From Bacterioplanoides sp965200585 (GTDB taxonomy: Bacteria > Pseudomonadota > Gammaproteobacteria > Pseudomonadales > Oceanobacteraceae): a stretch of DNA of 64,000 nt. A model generated the notes under the pieces. That model had not been told where the DNA came from and searched no databases. It worked only from the letters and a program-made list of their open reading frames with translations. The stretch lies in assembly GCF_965200585.1 (NCBI RefSeq), contig NZ_OZ241361.1; one strand, written 5' to 3'. Positions 50,852 through 59,812 of the stretch are shown in pieces. A program made the translations under genes and the position numbers. Position 1 is the stretch's first letter, and each line of letters begins with the position of its first letter.

Positions 50852-51289
50852 ATGAAGTTAAAGATTGGCATGATGCTGGTGATTCTGGTGGTAGCGATGG
50901 CAGCGCCGTATTTTATTAAAGGGCGTGATGGTAAACCATTGATGGCATTTGGGCCGGAACAACCGATTGATATTCTGTCGAGCGAAAAAACCCGCCAGCA
51001 GTATATGAAGTGGCAGGACGAAAATGGCGTGTGGCATTTTGGCGACGAAGTGCCGGAAGGCGTCACACCCCAGGTCGTTAGTGTCGATACCGCCGCTAAC
51101 GTTATCCGCAGTGTGAAACTGCCGGAAAAAGAATCCGAAAACGATCAGCAGCGCTCAGACCCGGAGACACCATCGGTTCCTTTACCCATGACGGTTGCAC
51201 CCGAGCAGATCAGCCAGATGATGGATGATGCCGCTAACGTTCAGCAGTTAATGAATGATCGCACCAAGCAGCTGGAAAATCTGCGCTAA
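50852..51289 (+). CDS. hypothetical membrane-anchored protein with DUF4124-like segment
   Basis: Protein of 145 residues. One N-terminal hydrophobic helix (MKLKIGMMLVILVVAMAAPY) acts as signal anchor. The segment QYMKWQDENGVWHFGDEVPE resembles the DUF4124 motif found in many proteobacterial exported proteins. The C-terminal half is charged and helical. Function is unknown. It is divergent from parA and has AAGGAATG as ribosome site. Confidence 0.75.
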   Translation: MKLKIGMMLVILVVAMAAPYFIKGRDGKPLMAFGPEQPIDILSSEKTRQQYMKWQDENGVWHFGDEVPEGVTPQVVSVDTAANVIRSVKLPEKESENDQQRSDPETPSVPLPMTVAPEQISQMMDDAANVQQLMNDRTKQLENLR

Positions 51290-51316
51290 GGATTTACACC
51301 TGATGCCCTGCGATTA

Positions 51317-52273
51317 TTACTTTAAGTAATACACCAGCCCGTTAGAACCGGCAGCAACCCAGCCACCATTTGAGCGGGCCACGTCTTCGACCTGAACATT
51401 ATTACTGACCCAGGTATCTCTTGGTTCAGCTCGCCAGACCTGCTGGCGCTCACCGTTATTCACATTCCACAGCTCAATCTGCCCCGAACTGTTGCCGGTG
51501 ATCAGCTGACTACCGCCATTCACAAATCGGGCGGAGCTGTAATGACCCCGTAGCGCGGCAATTTCACGCAGTAAGGTGCCCGAGCGGGCATCCCAGATCT
51601 TGCCACTTTCACCAAAGGCGGAGGTAAATAGTAATCGTCCATCAGTGGATAACTCCACCGTACGCACCTGATTTTCATGAGGCAGAGTATGTAGTGATTT
51701 GCCGGTATCCAGATTCCAGATCCGGGCGCTGGAATCATCACTGGCGGAAGCTGCCAGCACTCCGTCTTCGGCAATGCTGACATCGTAGACAATGCCATCG
51801 TGCGCCAGACGCTGACGAATGCCACCGTTCTTGATATCAAATAACGTGGCGGTGTAATCCTGCATCGCCAGCAGAGCCAGGTTGCCATCGGCGGTCAGAG
51901 CAATGTCTTCGATATCTCCCGGTGCATTCCAGAACCATACCGCCTCACCGCTGTTGTTATCCCACAGCACAATCGTGCGGTTATCGGCCGTGGCAATAAA
52001 GTTGCCATCCGGTGAGAACGCACTGGTGAGGATATTACTGTAGCCTTCGGCCTGATGATTCCAGTCGTAACGGCGTTCCAGTGGCGCGAGTGTCCACAGG
52101 CTGCCACCATGGTGCAGACTGCCTACCATGGCCTGATTGCCATCGGCTGAAAAACGAATGGAATAGGAACCCTGAACGGCCACCTCTTCGATTTTTTCAG
52201 GCGCTTTAGCGTCATCGCAGGCGCTGAGAAGGAAGGCGGAGGCAAGAATCAAACTGCGGGTCAGCAAAGACAT
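51317..52273 (-). CDS. WD40-repeat lipoprotein
   Basis: Protein of 318 residues. The signal peptide ends in a lipobox (FLLSAC), giving a lipid-anchored protein. The mature part has about six WD40-type blades (FSPDGNFIATADNRTIVLWD, ASASDDSSARIWNLDTGKSL, LITGNSSGQIELWNVNNGER), enough for one beta-propeller scaffold. The partner is unknown. It converges with the DUF4124-like gene, 27 bp apart. Confidence 0.88.
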   Translation of the reverse strand: MSLLTRSLILASAFLLSACDDAKAPEKIEEVAVQGSYSIRFSADGNQAMVGSLHHGGSLWTLAPLERRYDWNHQAEGYSNILTSAFSPDGNFIATADNRTIVLWDNNSGEAVWFWNAPGDIEDIALTADGNLALLAMQDYTATLFDIKNGGIRQRLAHDGIVYDVSIAEDGVLAASASDDSSARIWNLDTGKSLHTLPHENQVRTVELSTDGRLLFTSAFGESGKIWDARSGTLLREIAALRGHYSSARFVNGGSQLITGNSSGQIELWNVNNGERQQVWRAEPRDTWVSNNVQVEDVARSNGGWVAAGSNGLVYYLK

Positions 52274-52364
52274 AGATGTCGTCCCTGATAAATGGCGGTA
52301 GCAAAAGTTACTCTTAGTGTAGACCGTTTATCAGGGCTTCGCGGAGGGATTGGTAAGGCTGAGA

Positions 52365-52844
52365 TCAGGCTTCTTCGGCCACCAGATCTTTATGCACATT
52401 GTGCAGACGCTCGATCAACTGATCTTCCAGTTCAAAGCGCTCTTCCAGCACTTCACCAATGGACGATAAATCCGCCGGTAATTTGGCCAGCTGCTCAAAC
52501 GCACAGTCCTGATCGTAGGTGTCGTTAAAATCAACGCATTGACCCGTGAGCTTATCTAACTGAGGCACCAGCTCTTTCGCCAGCTCAACACCACCATCGT
52601 CGTACTCTTTGGCTTCGTTGATCAGTTGCTCGTAAATCTCAAAGTGACCGGCAGAACAATAGTCGATCATCACTTGGCAGAAACGATTGATATTGGCACC
52701 CAGCAGATCATCTGCTGACAACGGCTTACTGGCCGACAAATTACAGTACAACACAATCAACTGCTGACGTTCGCTCAGCCAGTTATCAATCATTTTATGA
52801 ACACCGCCCCAGCGTTCGTGGGCTGTTTTACAGTTTTCTAACAT
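52365..52844 (-). CDS. rsd: Rsd/AlgQ anti-RNA-polymerase sigma-70 factor
   Basis: Binds free sigma-70 and shifts polymerase toward alternative sigma factors; AlgQ is the Pseudomonas form. The protein of 159 residues starts MLENCKTAHERWGGVHKMID and has the conserved LIVLYCNLSASKPL and FCQVMIDYCSAGHFEIYEQL. The start at 52844 follows AGGAGAGAG; the longer frame to 53027 runs through the terminator before it. Location near dsbB and algP matches Pseudomonas. Confidence 0.93.
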   Translation of the reverse strand: MLENCKTAHERWGGVHKMIDNWLSERQQLIVLYCNLSASKPLSADDLLGANINRFCQVMIDYCSAGHFEIYEQLINEAKEYDDGGVELAKELVPQLDKLTGQCVDFNDTYDQDCAFEQLAKLPADLSSIGEVLEERFELEDQLIERLHNVHKDLVAEEA

Positions 52845-52998
52845 CGGACTCTCTCCTGATCCTGTCACAGCCAAACCAGCTGTTTTTATCTCTTGATGAA
52901 AACTATATGCGCGATAAAAAGCCTGAGGCAAGCAGCTTTTTTCACTTTTTTGACTTGCATTAGCAGCCGGGTGTGCTTGTCGGGATAATTTAGGAAAA

Positions 52999-53030
52999 GC
53001 GGTGGACAAGCACGGACTGCTGTCCACCGC
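52999..53030 (-). terminator. terminator-like hairpin of dsbB
   Basis: GCGGTGGACA (52999-53008) and TGTCCACCGC (53021-53030) form a perfect 10-bp stem. Read on the minus strand it is followed by CTTTTCC, a short T-run, and lies 18 bases past the dsbB stop. Confidence 0.7.
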
Positions 53031-53048
53031 AAAGGCGGGATAATTACG

Positions 53049-53594
53049 TTACTGACGTACCATAAAACGCTGCTTTAGCGTGTGAAAAACAGCATAAGCC
53101 GCCGCCAGTACAAAACCGATAAAACAAATACGGGTCCATTCCGGCATACTCATGCCCCATAAACTCCAGACGATTTCAGCGCAATTACCATCGCCGTTCA
53201 GCATCACACTCAACAAGTCGGTTAACGGTAACGTCTCGATCAGATAGTTCATGCTCGGGCCACAGGCAGGCACTTCTTCTTTTGGCAGGTGCTGCAGCCA
53301 GATCTGATGATCCGCCACCCAGGTGGCAAAGATCGCCGAGCCAAGAGTAAACAACAGTGCCAGCAATAACGGCCAGCGCGTATTTCGGCTGAAAAATGCC
53401 AATAAAAAGCCCACACCAATCATCACCGTGCCCAAACGCTGGGTCATGCACAGCGGGCACGGATCGAGGTACAGTACATATTCAAAATAAAAGGCGGCTG
53501 CCATTAACCCAACACAGGTTAAAAAGCCCGCCAGGTAACCCCAGTGCAGCCATTGGGGCTGGGTAAACCAATTACCGTTTTGTGGAAGAGACAC
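53049..53594 (-). CDS. dsbB: disulfide bond formation protein DsbB
   Basis: Inner-membrane quinone-linked oxidase that recharges DsbA, 181 residues with four membrane helices. The first periplasmic loop has CPLC (YLDPCPLCMTQRLGTV). The second has the two further cysteines (EVPACGPSMNYLIE and NGDGNCAEIVWSLWGMSMPE). Both redox pairs are complete. DsbA is encoded 30 kb away in the window. Confidence 0.95.
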   Translation of the reverse strand: MSLPQNGNWFTQPQWLHWGYLAGFLTCVGLMAAAFYFEYVLYLDPCPLCMTQRLGTVMIGVGFLLAFFSRNTRWPLLLALLFTLGSAIFATWVADHQIWLQHLPKEEVPACGPSMNYLIETLPLTDLLSVMLNGDGNCAEIVWSLWGMSMPEWTRICFIGFVLAAAYAVFHTLKQRFMVRQ

Positions 53595-53712
53595 AGACTT
53601 GCTCCCTCAGTAATCCATCATTATTCAGAGCAATCGAGTCTAACACAGGCGGCGAACTCCGTTATCTGGTCTAAGATCAATACAGACGTAAAGTTTTGAA
53701 CAGGAGAACGCT

Positions 53713-54117
53713 ATGCAACGCATTATTTGCAGCGTGTTATTGATGTTATTCGCGACTGCCAGTTATGCCGAAGGGGAAGCAGCGGCCGCCATTCCCTCTG
53801 CCCGCTATATTCATCTGGAACCCGCCTTTGTGGTGAACTATGGCAGCAGTGGCCGTATGAAATACCTGCGCACCGAAGTCTCACTAAAAGTAAACAGTGG
53901 CGAAGCCGCCGCCATGGTGACCCAGCACAAGCCGTATATTCGTAATAATCTGGTATTGCTGTTATCAGCTCAGGAGTCTGAAACCATGAACAGCTCCAAA
54001 GGGCGGGAGTCGTTACGTCGGGTTTGTCTCGACGAAGTGCGGGCAGTAATGACACAACTGGAAGGCATGCCATCGGTGGATGATTTGTATTTCAGTAACT
54101 TTGTTGTCCAGAACTGA
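53713..54117 (+). CDS. FliL-like exported protein
   Basis: Protein of 134 residues. A cleavable signal peptide (MQRIICSVLLMLFATASYA) replaces the membrane anchor of true FliL. The mature domain resembles the FliL periplasmic domain (HLEPAFVVNYGSSGRMKYLR, VTQHKPYIRNNLVLLLSAQE, and a C-terminal VDDLYFSNFVVQN). No flagellar gene is nearby. A similar protein lies next to gshA in pseudomonads. Function unknown. Confidence 0.82.
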   Translation: MQRIICSVLLMLFATASYAEGEAAAAIPSARYIHLEPAFVVNYGSSGRMKYLRTEVSLKVNSGEAAAMVTQHKPYIRNNLVLLLSAQESETMNSSKGRESLRRVCLDEVRAVMTQLEGMPSVDDLYFSNFVVQN

Positions 54118-54148
54118 GGTTGTTCAGAACTGATAAAATTAAACGCCA

Positions 54149-54167
54149 GGCAGGGAAGCTCCCTGCC
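54149..54167. terminator. hairpin between the FliL-like gene and gshA
   Basis: GGCAGGGA (54149-54156) pairs with TCCCTGCC (54160-54167) in the short gap between the convergent genes. T-runs are weak on both sides, so termination efficiency is uncertain. Confidence 0.6.
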
Positions 54168-54179
54168 TTGTTAAATCTC

Positions 54180-55772
54180 TCAGCGTTGCAGATAGCTGTT
54201 CAGGTATTCATCAAACGACACATCATCATTGGCTTCCAGCTCAGCTTGCTGCTGCAGTGACGCCTGCGCTTTGTTTTTCCATAACGCCACCACTTCTTTT
54301 GCCAATGGCTCAGATAAGGTCTTACGATGCTGCTGCGCCAGCTGGCGAGTCAGCTCCGAGAATTCAACATCCTGCTCCTGCATCGCAGTCAGCACCTGAG
54401 CTGATGGCGTTAACGAGCTGTCTGCCAGCTTCAGCTTTTGCTGATTCAGGGCATCAGTATGGAAGGTATGACCACGGGCCTTGTCCATTACCGAAGCCAG
54501 CTCACGCATATCTTCAATGATTGCCATACCCCACTGCTGTAATGACACCTGGTCGTCACCACGCTCCAGCATCAGGCCGGGCTTCCGCCCTTCCATCACG
54601 GTTTTGTGCTGGTTGTTTTGAATGCGGCTATATTCGGCATCATCAATATCATCGCTACTCTGCAATAAACACCAGCTGACAAACACATCCATAAACTGCA
54701 ATTGAGGAACATCCAGACCCAGCGGCATAAAGGGGTTTAAATCGGTGCTGCGCACTTCGATATACTCCACCCCATCATTGGCCAGTGCTTCCAACGGTTT
54801 CTCACCGTTACGCGCCACCCGCTTCGGACGAATATCACTGTAATATTCATTTTCGATTTGCAGCAGATTGGTATTCAGCTGTTTGTACTGGCCGTGTTCA
54901 TCTTGCAGTCCCAGTTCTTCGTAAGCCGCAACCGGATCACTAACCGCTTTACCCAGAGTTTTGATGTAGTTATCCAGTGTGTTGTAACACACCATCAGAT
55001 CTGACTGAGCGCTGTTCTGATAGCCCAGATCACTCATACGTAACGAGGTGGCGTACGGCAAGTGCAGGGTGTGTTGTTTCAGCGCTTCCAGCTCGTTGTC
55101 TTCGCCATTGAGGAAAGACTTACACAAGGCCGGAGAAGCACCAAATAAATACAACAGCAGCCAGGAATAGCGACGGAAATTACGAATCAGGCCGAAATAG
55201 CGTGCCGAAATAAAATCTTTTAATTCATGATCCTGTGGCTGGCGCTGGTGCTCCAGCTCAAACAGCAGAGGCCATAATTCATCCGGCATCGACACGTTGT
55301 AATGAATGCCGGAAATACACTGCATCATACGGCCATAGCGGTGCCACAAACCATGGCGATACACGTGCTTCAATTTACCTAAATTGGAATCACCGTAATA
55401 GGCGATCGGGATGCTCATTTCTCCCTGTAAAATACAGGGCATGGAGCTTGGCCAGATCATTTCACCATCAAGCTGGCTGTAGGTATAACGGTGGGCAATT
55501 TCCAGATACGCCAACGCTTCATGGGCACTGTTAAACACCGGCGTAATAAACTCCAGCAAGGCTTCGGAATAATCGGTGGTAATGCTTTCGTGCGTTAAGG
55601 CCGCCCCCAGACCTTTGGGGTGAGGCTTCTGACTGATCACGCCCTGATCTGAACACCGTAACCCTTCTTTTTCGATACCACGCTGAATATTCGCCAGTAA
55701 TGACAGGTTTTCCGGCTGGCGGAGTGAATCCAGCGCCTGCTGCAGACGGGATGAAGAAGTTGTATTGGCCAA
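54180..55772 (-). CDS. gshA: glutamate-cysteine ligase (gammaproteobacterial type 1)
   Basis: First and rate-limiting step of glutathione synthesis, 530 residues. Typical segments are RGIEKEGLRCSDQGVISQKP, LTHESITTDYSEALLEFITP, CISGIHYNVSMPDELW and VEYIEVRSTDLNPFMPLGLD. The first includes the Glu that binds metal and substrate. The reading frame is full length. gshB is not in the window. Confidence 0.96.
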   Translation of the reverse strand: MANTTSSSRLQQALDSLRQPENLSLLANIQRGIEKEGLRCSDQGVISQKPHPKGLGAALTHESITTDYSEALLEFITPVFNSAHEALAYLEIAHRYTYSQLDGEMIWPSSMPCILQGEMSIPIAYYGDSNLGKLKHVYRHGLWHRYGRMMQCISGIHYNVSMPDELWPLLFELEHQRQPQDHELKDFISARYFGLIRNFRRYSWLLLYLFGASPALCKSFLNGEDNELEALKQHTLHLPYATSLRMSDLGYQNSAQSDLMVCYNTLDNYIKTLGKAVSDPVAAYEELGLQDEHGQYKQLNTNLLQIENEYYSDIRPKRVARNGEKPLEALANDGVEYIEVRSTDLNPFMPLGLDVPQLQFMDVFVSWCLLQSSDDIDDAEYSRIQNNQHKTVMEGRKPGLMLERGDDQVSLQQWGMAIIEDMRELASVMDKARGHTFHTDALNQQKLKLADSSLTPSAQVLTAMQEQDVEFSELTRQLAQQHRKTLSEPLAKEVVALWKNKAQASLQQQAELEANDDVSFDEYLNSYLQR

Positions 55773-55884
55773 AATCGCCTCGGTATCAGAATCTATTTTG
55801 GCAGGAATTATAGGACAAAGGTGACAGGCGGGTAAGAGTAATACCGGAACAGCGTGTGGTTATAAATGGAACAGGGAGCAGTGA

Positions 55885-55986
55885 TCAGTCTGTAGGGCGT
55901 GACAACAAAGCCTGTATCTCGCGGCTGATCCGTTGAATATTGCGATAAAGCTTTTGCCGAATAATAGCTTCAACAATATCTCTCAT
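55885..55986 (-). pseudogene. 33-codon frame overlapping the MNT gene end, possible HepT remnant
   Basis: ATG at 55986, inside the last codons of the MNT gene and just after GGAGAAGG, opens MRDIVEAIIRQKLYRNIQRI and stops at 55885. HEPN-type HepT toxins often start with a similar DIV-x-K/R-I pattern and follow or precede an MNT gene. The catalytic RxxxxxH region is absent at this length. It may be a truncated toxin relic or a short coupled peptide. Confidence 0.35.
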
Positions 55987-56374
55987 AATCCTTCTCCCAA
56001 GCGGAAATAATGGCGTGTTCCAGGCGGCGTACCGCCGGAACACCCCGATCAAATAACCGGATACCCTGAATAATATTCCATTGCAGTGGTACTGGCACTT
56101 CGCGTAAGTCCACCACACTCAGATCCAGATCCGGAAACTGTCGTTCCAGCTCCGCTTCCAGGTTTTGTGGACGAATCGCCCGCTCCAGCACATCAGCTTC
56201 ATAGCTATTGAACAATACTGCCAGATCCCAGTCGCTGTCGTCCCGGGCCAGACCTTTCGCACGCGAGCCATAAAGATACACAGCATCGAGTAAATCACCT
56301 GCAACAAGTGTATTCAGCAAGCCTTGCGGCAGCTGGATATCATCAGGCGTGTGATCAGGTGAAGAACTCGTCAT
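55970..56374 (-). CDS. MntA-like minimal nucleotidyltransferase
   Basis: Protein of 134 residues with the MNT motif LYGSRAKGLARDDSDWDLAV (GSxAxG then DxD) and a third acidic residue in LDLSVVDLREV. In type VII systems such antitoxins adenylylate the HEPN toxin HepT. No intact HepT gene lies on either side, so this is an orphan or half of a lost pair. It ends 10 bp upstream of the tex stop region in transcriptional order: tex, then this gene. Confidence 0.83.
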   Translation of the reverse strand: MTSSSPDHTPDDIQLPQGLLNTLVAGDLLDAVYLYGSRAKGLARDDSDWDLAVLFNSYEADVLERAIRPQNLEAELERQFPDLDLSVVDLREVPVPLQWNIIQGIRLFDRGVPAVRRLEHAIISAWEKDYERYC

Positions 56375-56383
56375 ATCGTCTCG

Positions 56384-58750
56384 TTATTTCTTCTTCGCGT
56401 TCGCAAACGCTGCCGCCATCGCGCCACCCATGGCACTCTGGCCGGAGTTATTGCCGCCAAATGAGCGCTGTTGTGTCCCACGATTACCCGGACGACCACC
56501 ACCTTTACGCTCGCCAGGCGTTTTTTCTTTAGCGCGTTCGTTAGCATCGTCTGACATGCGCATCGACAAGCCAATACGTTTGCGCGGCACATCCACTTCC
56601 ATCACTTTGACTTTAACGATGTCTCCGGCTTTCACCACATCACGTGGGTCTTTCACAAAAGTATCCGACAGCGCGGAAATATGCACCAGACCATCCTGGT
56701 GCACGCCGATATCCACAAAGGCACCAAAGGCGGCGACGTTGGTGATTACGCCTTCAAGCACCATATTCGGTTGCAGGTCTTTGATGTCTTCGACGCCTTC
56801 TTTAAATTCGGCGAATTTAAATTCCGGACGCGGGTCACGACCCGGCTTTTCCAGCTCGGCGATAATATCTTTTACGGTGATTTCACCCACGCCCTCTTCC
56901 GAGAAGGAAGCGGCATTCACCGATTTCAGCGTCGCTGAATCACCAATCAGACTGGCAACATCTTTACTGAATTCATGAGCGATCTTTTTCACAACCGGAT
57001 AGGATTCCGGGTGAACCGCCGAAGCATCCAGTGGGTTTTTGCCATTCATAATACGCAGGAAACCGGCCGCTTGTTCAAATGCCTTTGGCCCCAAACGTGC
57101 GACTTTTTTCAGATCCGAACGCGACTGGAATGCGCCATTTTCATCGCGGTAAGCGACAATATTATTGGCCAACGTGGTGTTTAAACCGGATACACGAGTC
57201 AGCAATGGTGCCGAAGCGGTGTTCAGATCGACACCTACTGAGTTCACACAATCTTCCACCACCGCATCCAGCGAACGGGCTAGTTGGGTCTGGTTTACAT
57301 CGTGCTGATACTGGCCGACACCAATAGACTTAGGCTCAATTTTCACCAGCTCTGCTAGTGGATCCTGCAGACGACGGGCAATGGAAACCGCGCCACGAAT
57401 CGTCACGTCCAGATCCGGGAATTCTTTGGCCGCCAGCTCGGAAGCAGAGTAAACCGAAGCGCCAGCTTCGTTCACCATTACCTTTTGCACATTTTTTAAT
57501 GCAGGCTGAGCTTTGATCATATCGCCGACAAATTTGTCGGTTTCACGTGAACCGGTACCGTTACCAATCGAGATCAGCTCGACATTGTGCTTAGCAATTA
57601 ACGCGGTTAATACCGCCGCTGAACCGGCCAGATCGTTACGCGGCGGAGTTGGATAAATGGTTGCCTGATCCACCACCTTACCGGTGGCATCCACCACTGC
57701 CACTTTCACACCAGTACGCAAGCCCGGGTCGAGGCCCATGGTCGCTTTGGTGCCTGCCGGAGCGGCCAGTAATAAATCTTTTAAATTTTCACCGAAGACT
57801 TTAATCGCCTGCTCTTCGGCACTTTCACGCACGTTACCCATCAGCTCGGTTTCGAGATGGGTCAGCAACTTAATGCGCCAGGTCCACTTCACCACTTCAG
57901 CTAACCAGCGATCACCAGCACGGCCCTGATTTTCGATGCCAACATGATCGGCAATAATGCTTTCGCACGGGCTGGCGGCTAACTTATCGTCCGGATCACC
58001 CGTCACCAACGAGAAGCTCAGGAAACCTTCATTACGGCCACGCAGAATCGCTAACGCACGGTGAGACGGCACACCTTTTAACGCTTCGTCATGTTCAAAA
58101 TAATCGGAGAACTTAGCCCCTTCGGCTTCTTTGCCCGGCACCACACGTACCGACAAGGTTGCTTCGTTGGTCATAAAACGGCGTAGATTTGCCAGCAGGT
58201 TAGCATCTTCGGCAAAGCACTCCATCAGGATGTACTTAGCACCATCCAGCGCGGCTTTGGTATCATCGATTTTATGTTCACTGTTCAAAAATGCCTGAGC
58301 TTCCGCTTCCGGATTCAGGGTTGGATCAGCGATTAACTTTTCTGCCAGTGGCTCAAGACCCGCTTCAATGGCAATCTGACCTTTAGTGCGGCGCTTCGGT
58401 TTGTATGGCAGGTATAAATCTTCCAGACGGGTTTTGGTGGATGCGGCAAGAATATCGCGCTTCAGCTCATCACTGAGTTTGCCCTGATCATCAATGCTTT
58501 TCAGAATGGTATCGCGGCGATCTTCCATTTCACGCAAGTAACGCAGACGTTCTTCCAGAGTACGCAGCTGGGCGTCATCCAGAGAGCCGGTGACTTCTTT
58601 CCGATAACGGGCAATAAAAGGCACGGTTGCACCTTCATCTAATAAGGCAACCGCTGCAGCAACCTGTTGCGGACGGATCGATAACTCTTCGGCAATGCGG
58701 GAGCCGATGCTTTGAAGGCGAGAGTTCTGGGCGCGTGAATCTACAGACAT
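56384..58750 (-). CDS. tex: RNA-binding transcription accessory protein Tex
   Basis: Protein of 788 residues. Domains in order: helical N-terminus, YqgF/RNase H-like fold (MGLDPGLRTGVKVAVVDATG), helix-hairpin-helix region (VGVDLNTASAPLLTRVSGLN) and an S1 RNA-binding domain (LEGVITNVAAFGAFVDIGVH). A Gly/Arg/Lys-rich tail closes it. Tex binds RNA and polymerase and affects expression of toxins and stress genes. Neighbouring gshA and pckA match Pseudomonas order. Confidence 0.96.
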   Translation of the reverse strand: MSVDSRAQNSRLQSIGSRIAEELSIRPQQVAAAVALLDEGATVPFIARYRKEVTGSLDDAQLRTLEERLRYLREMEDRRDTILKSIDDQGKLSDELKRDILAASTKTRLEDLYLPYKPKRRTKGQIAIEAGLEPLAEKLIADPTLNPEAEAQAFLNSEHKIDDTKAALDGAKYILMECFAEDANLLANLRRFMTNEATLSVRVVPGKEAEGAKFSDYFEHDEALKGVPSHRALAILRGRNEGFLSFSLVTGDPDDKLAASPCESIIADHVGIENQGRAGDRWLAEVVKWTWRIKLLTHLETELMGNVRESAEEQAIKVFGENLKDLLLAAPAGTKATMGLDPGLRTGVKVAVVDATGKVVDQATIYPTPPRNDLAGSAAVLTALIAKHNVELISIGNGTGSRETDKFVGDMIKAQPALKNVQKVMVNEAGASVYSASELAAKEFPDLDVTIRGAVSIARRLQDPLAELVKIEPKSIGVGQYQHDVNQTQLARSLDAVVEDCVNSVGVDLNTASAPLLTRVSGLNTTLANNIVAYRDENGAFQSRSDLKKVARLGPKAFEQAAGFLRIMNGKNPLDASAVHPESYPVVKKIAHEFSKDVASLIGDSATLKSVNAASFSEEGVGEITVKDIIAELEKPGRDPRPEFKFAEFKEGVEDIKDLQPNMVLEGVITNVAAFGAFVDIGVHQDGLVHISALSDTFVKDPRDVVKAGDIVKVKVMEVDVPRKRIGLSMRMSDDANERAKEKTPGERKGGGRPGNRGTQQRSFGGNNSGQSAMGGAMAAAFANAKKK

Positions 58751-58832
58751 ATTTTTCTAATACCTTAAACGGCAATACTTAAAACAGATGGAACGATAAA
58801 ACAGGAAGGGAGTATAACGGATGGTAAGATCT

Positions 58833-59345
58833 TCACCCATTCCCATTGGACAGATCAATATTCTTCAGCGATAACATCAACACTAAGGGATCCACCGGGG
58901 ACTCTTTAAAACCATAATGCTGATAAAAGGCTTTGGCTTTTTGATCGAGCGCATGAACCAATAACGCCTTTATGCCTGCTTGCTCCGACACGTTAATGGT
59001 TCTCAGCAGAGCGTCTTTTAACAAGCCGCTTCCCAACTTCATGCCTTGAGTATTTTGATCAACGGCCAAACGACCCAGTACCATCACTGGAATGGGATCA
59101 GGCATATTTCGTTTGATAGCGGATGCCGCTTGATTGTGGGCAACCGCTCCAGCAGCAAGCGCATAATACGCCAATACTCTGTTGCTTCTATCCGTTACCA
59201 CAAAGGTACGACTGGCACCCAAGCTTTGGTTTTTCAGCGCACGGCGCTGTAACCAATGATTCAGAGAGGCTTCACCACAATCAAACTCTGCGGTGAGGTG
59301 AGCTTGAGTTAACGGTTGTGGTGCACTGAGCACTGTTTCACTCAC
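58833..59345 (-). CDS. TacT-like GNAT acetyltransferase toxin
   Basis: GNAT toxin of 170 residues that would acetylate aminoacyl-tRNA. Typical TacT segments are TAEFDCGEASLNHWLQRRAL, NQSLGASRTFVV and YYALAAGAVAH. The acetyl-CoA loop is VLGRLAVDQNTQGMKLGSGL and the catalytic Tyr lies in KAFYQHYGF. A GTG start at 59345 overlaps the antitoxin stop (GTGA); a TTG at 59360 is less likely. Partner of the DUF1778 antitoxin upstream. Confidence 0.9.
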   Translation of the reverse strand: MSETVLSAPQPLTQAHLTAEFDCGEASLNHWLQRRALKNQSLGASRTFVVTDRSNRVLAYYALAAGAVAHNQAASAIKRNMPDPIPVMVLGRLAVDQNTQGMKLGSGLLKDALLRTINVSEQAGIKALLVHALDQKAKAFYQHYGFKESPVDPLVLMLSLKNIDLSNGNG

Positions 59346-59611
59346 TGACCGTTTTCCCAAGGTGACACAACAGATAGCAGCTTTTTCATATCTCCATCAG
59401 TCTCTATCGGGGCGTCCAACAGGGTTAGAAACTGGTTATATTGCTCGTCATTCAGGTCGAAAAAAGTACGATCCAGCAATACTGCCTGAGCGCGCTCACA
59501 AGACGCTTCCAACATAAAGTCAGAACGGTTTTTTCCTTGCAGACTGGCAGCCCGGTCAATCAAATCTTTTTGCTCGGGCAAAGCCCGTAGGTTTATTGCA
59601 GCCGCACGCAT
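59342..59611 (-). CDS. TacA-like DUF1778 antitoxin
   Basis: Ribbon-helix-helix antitoxin of 89 residues. The N-terminal DNA-binding part is AAAINLRALPEQKDLIDRAA with KNRSDFMLEA. The C-terminal tail (DLNDEQYNQFLTLLDAPIET) neutralises the toxin. The start at 59611 (MRAAAIN) follows GGGAGTGA; longer frames from 59629 or 59644 overlap the operator. It overlaps the toxin gene by four bases. Confidence 0.9.
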   Translation of the reverse strand: MRAAAINLRALPEQKDLIDRAASLQGKNRSDFMLEASCERAQAVLLDRTFFDLNDEQYNQFLTLLDAPIETDGDMKKLLSVVSPWENGQ

Positions 59612-59625
59612 CGCATCACTCCCAT

Positions 59626-59674
59626 GCATACACATTAGATACACAGAATCCTATAAACGCATACACATTGTCAA
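59626..59674 (-). promoter_or_regulatory. tacAT promoter with duplicated operator
   Basis: GCATACACATT occurs at 59626-59636 and again at 59659-59669, 33 bp apart. A TTGACA on the minus strand (59674-59669) overlaps the distal copy and could be the -35 element, with TAGGAT about 15 bases downstream as -10. The layout fits autorepression by the antitoxin. Confidence 0.6.
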
Positions 59675-59762
59675 TACAAAATCTGGCCGATATTTGAACA
59701 ATCCAGCCAACTACTAATTTTTAAAAAATTAGTAGTTAACATTTACAAAGGTTAAAAAGATC

Positions 59763-59794
59763 CTGATAAAGCCCACAACCATGGGCTTTATCAG
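59763..59794 (-). terminator. intrinsic terminator of the SPFH gene
   Basis: CTGATAAAGCCCA (59763-59775) and TGGGCTTTATCAG (59782-59794) form a perfect 13-bp stem, 19 bases past the SPFH gene stop on the minus strand. A short T-run follows on that strand (GGATCTTTTT). Confidence 0.8.
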
Positions 59795-59812
59795 ATTTGA
59801 ATGGATTAGTAA

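Noticed and set aside
51317..52273. WD40 lipoprotein as a NACHT/AVAST-like defence gene
   Set aside because: It has only a signal peptide and one propeller, with no nuclease, NTPase or other defence gene nearby.
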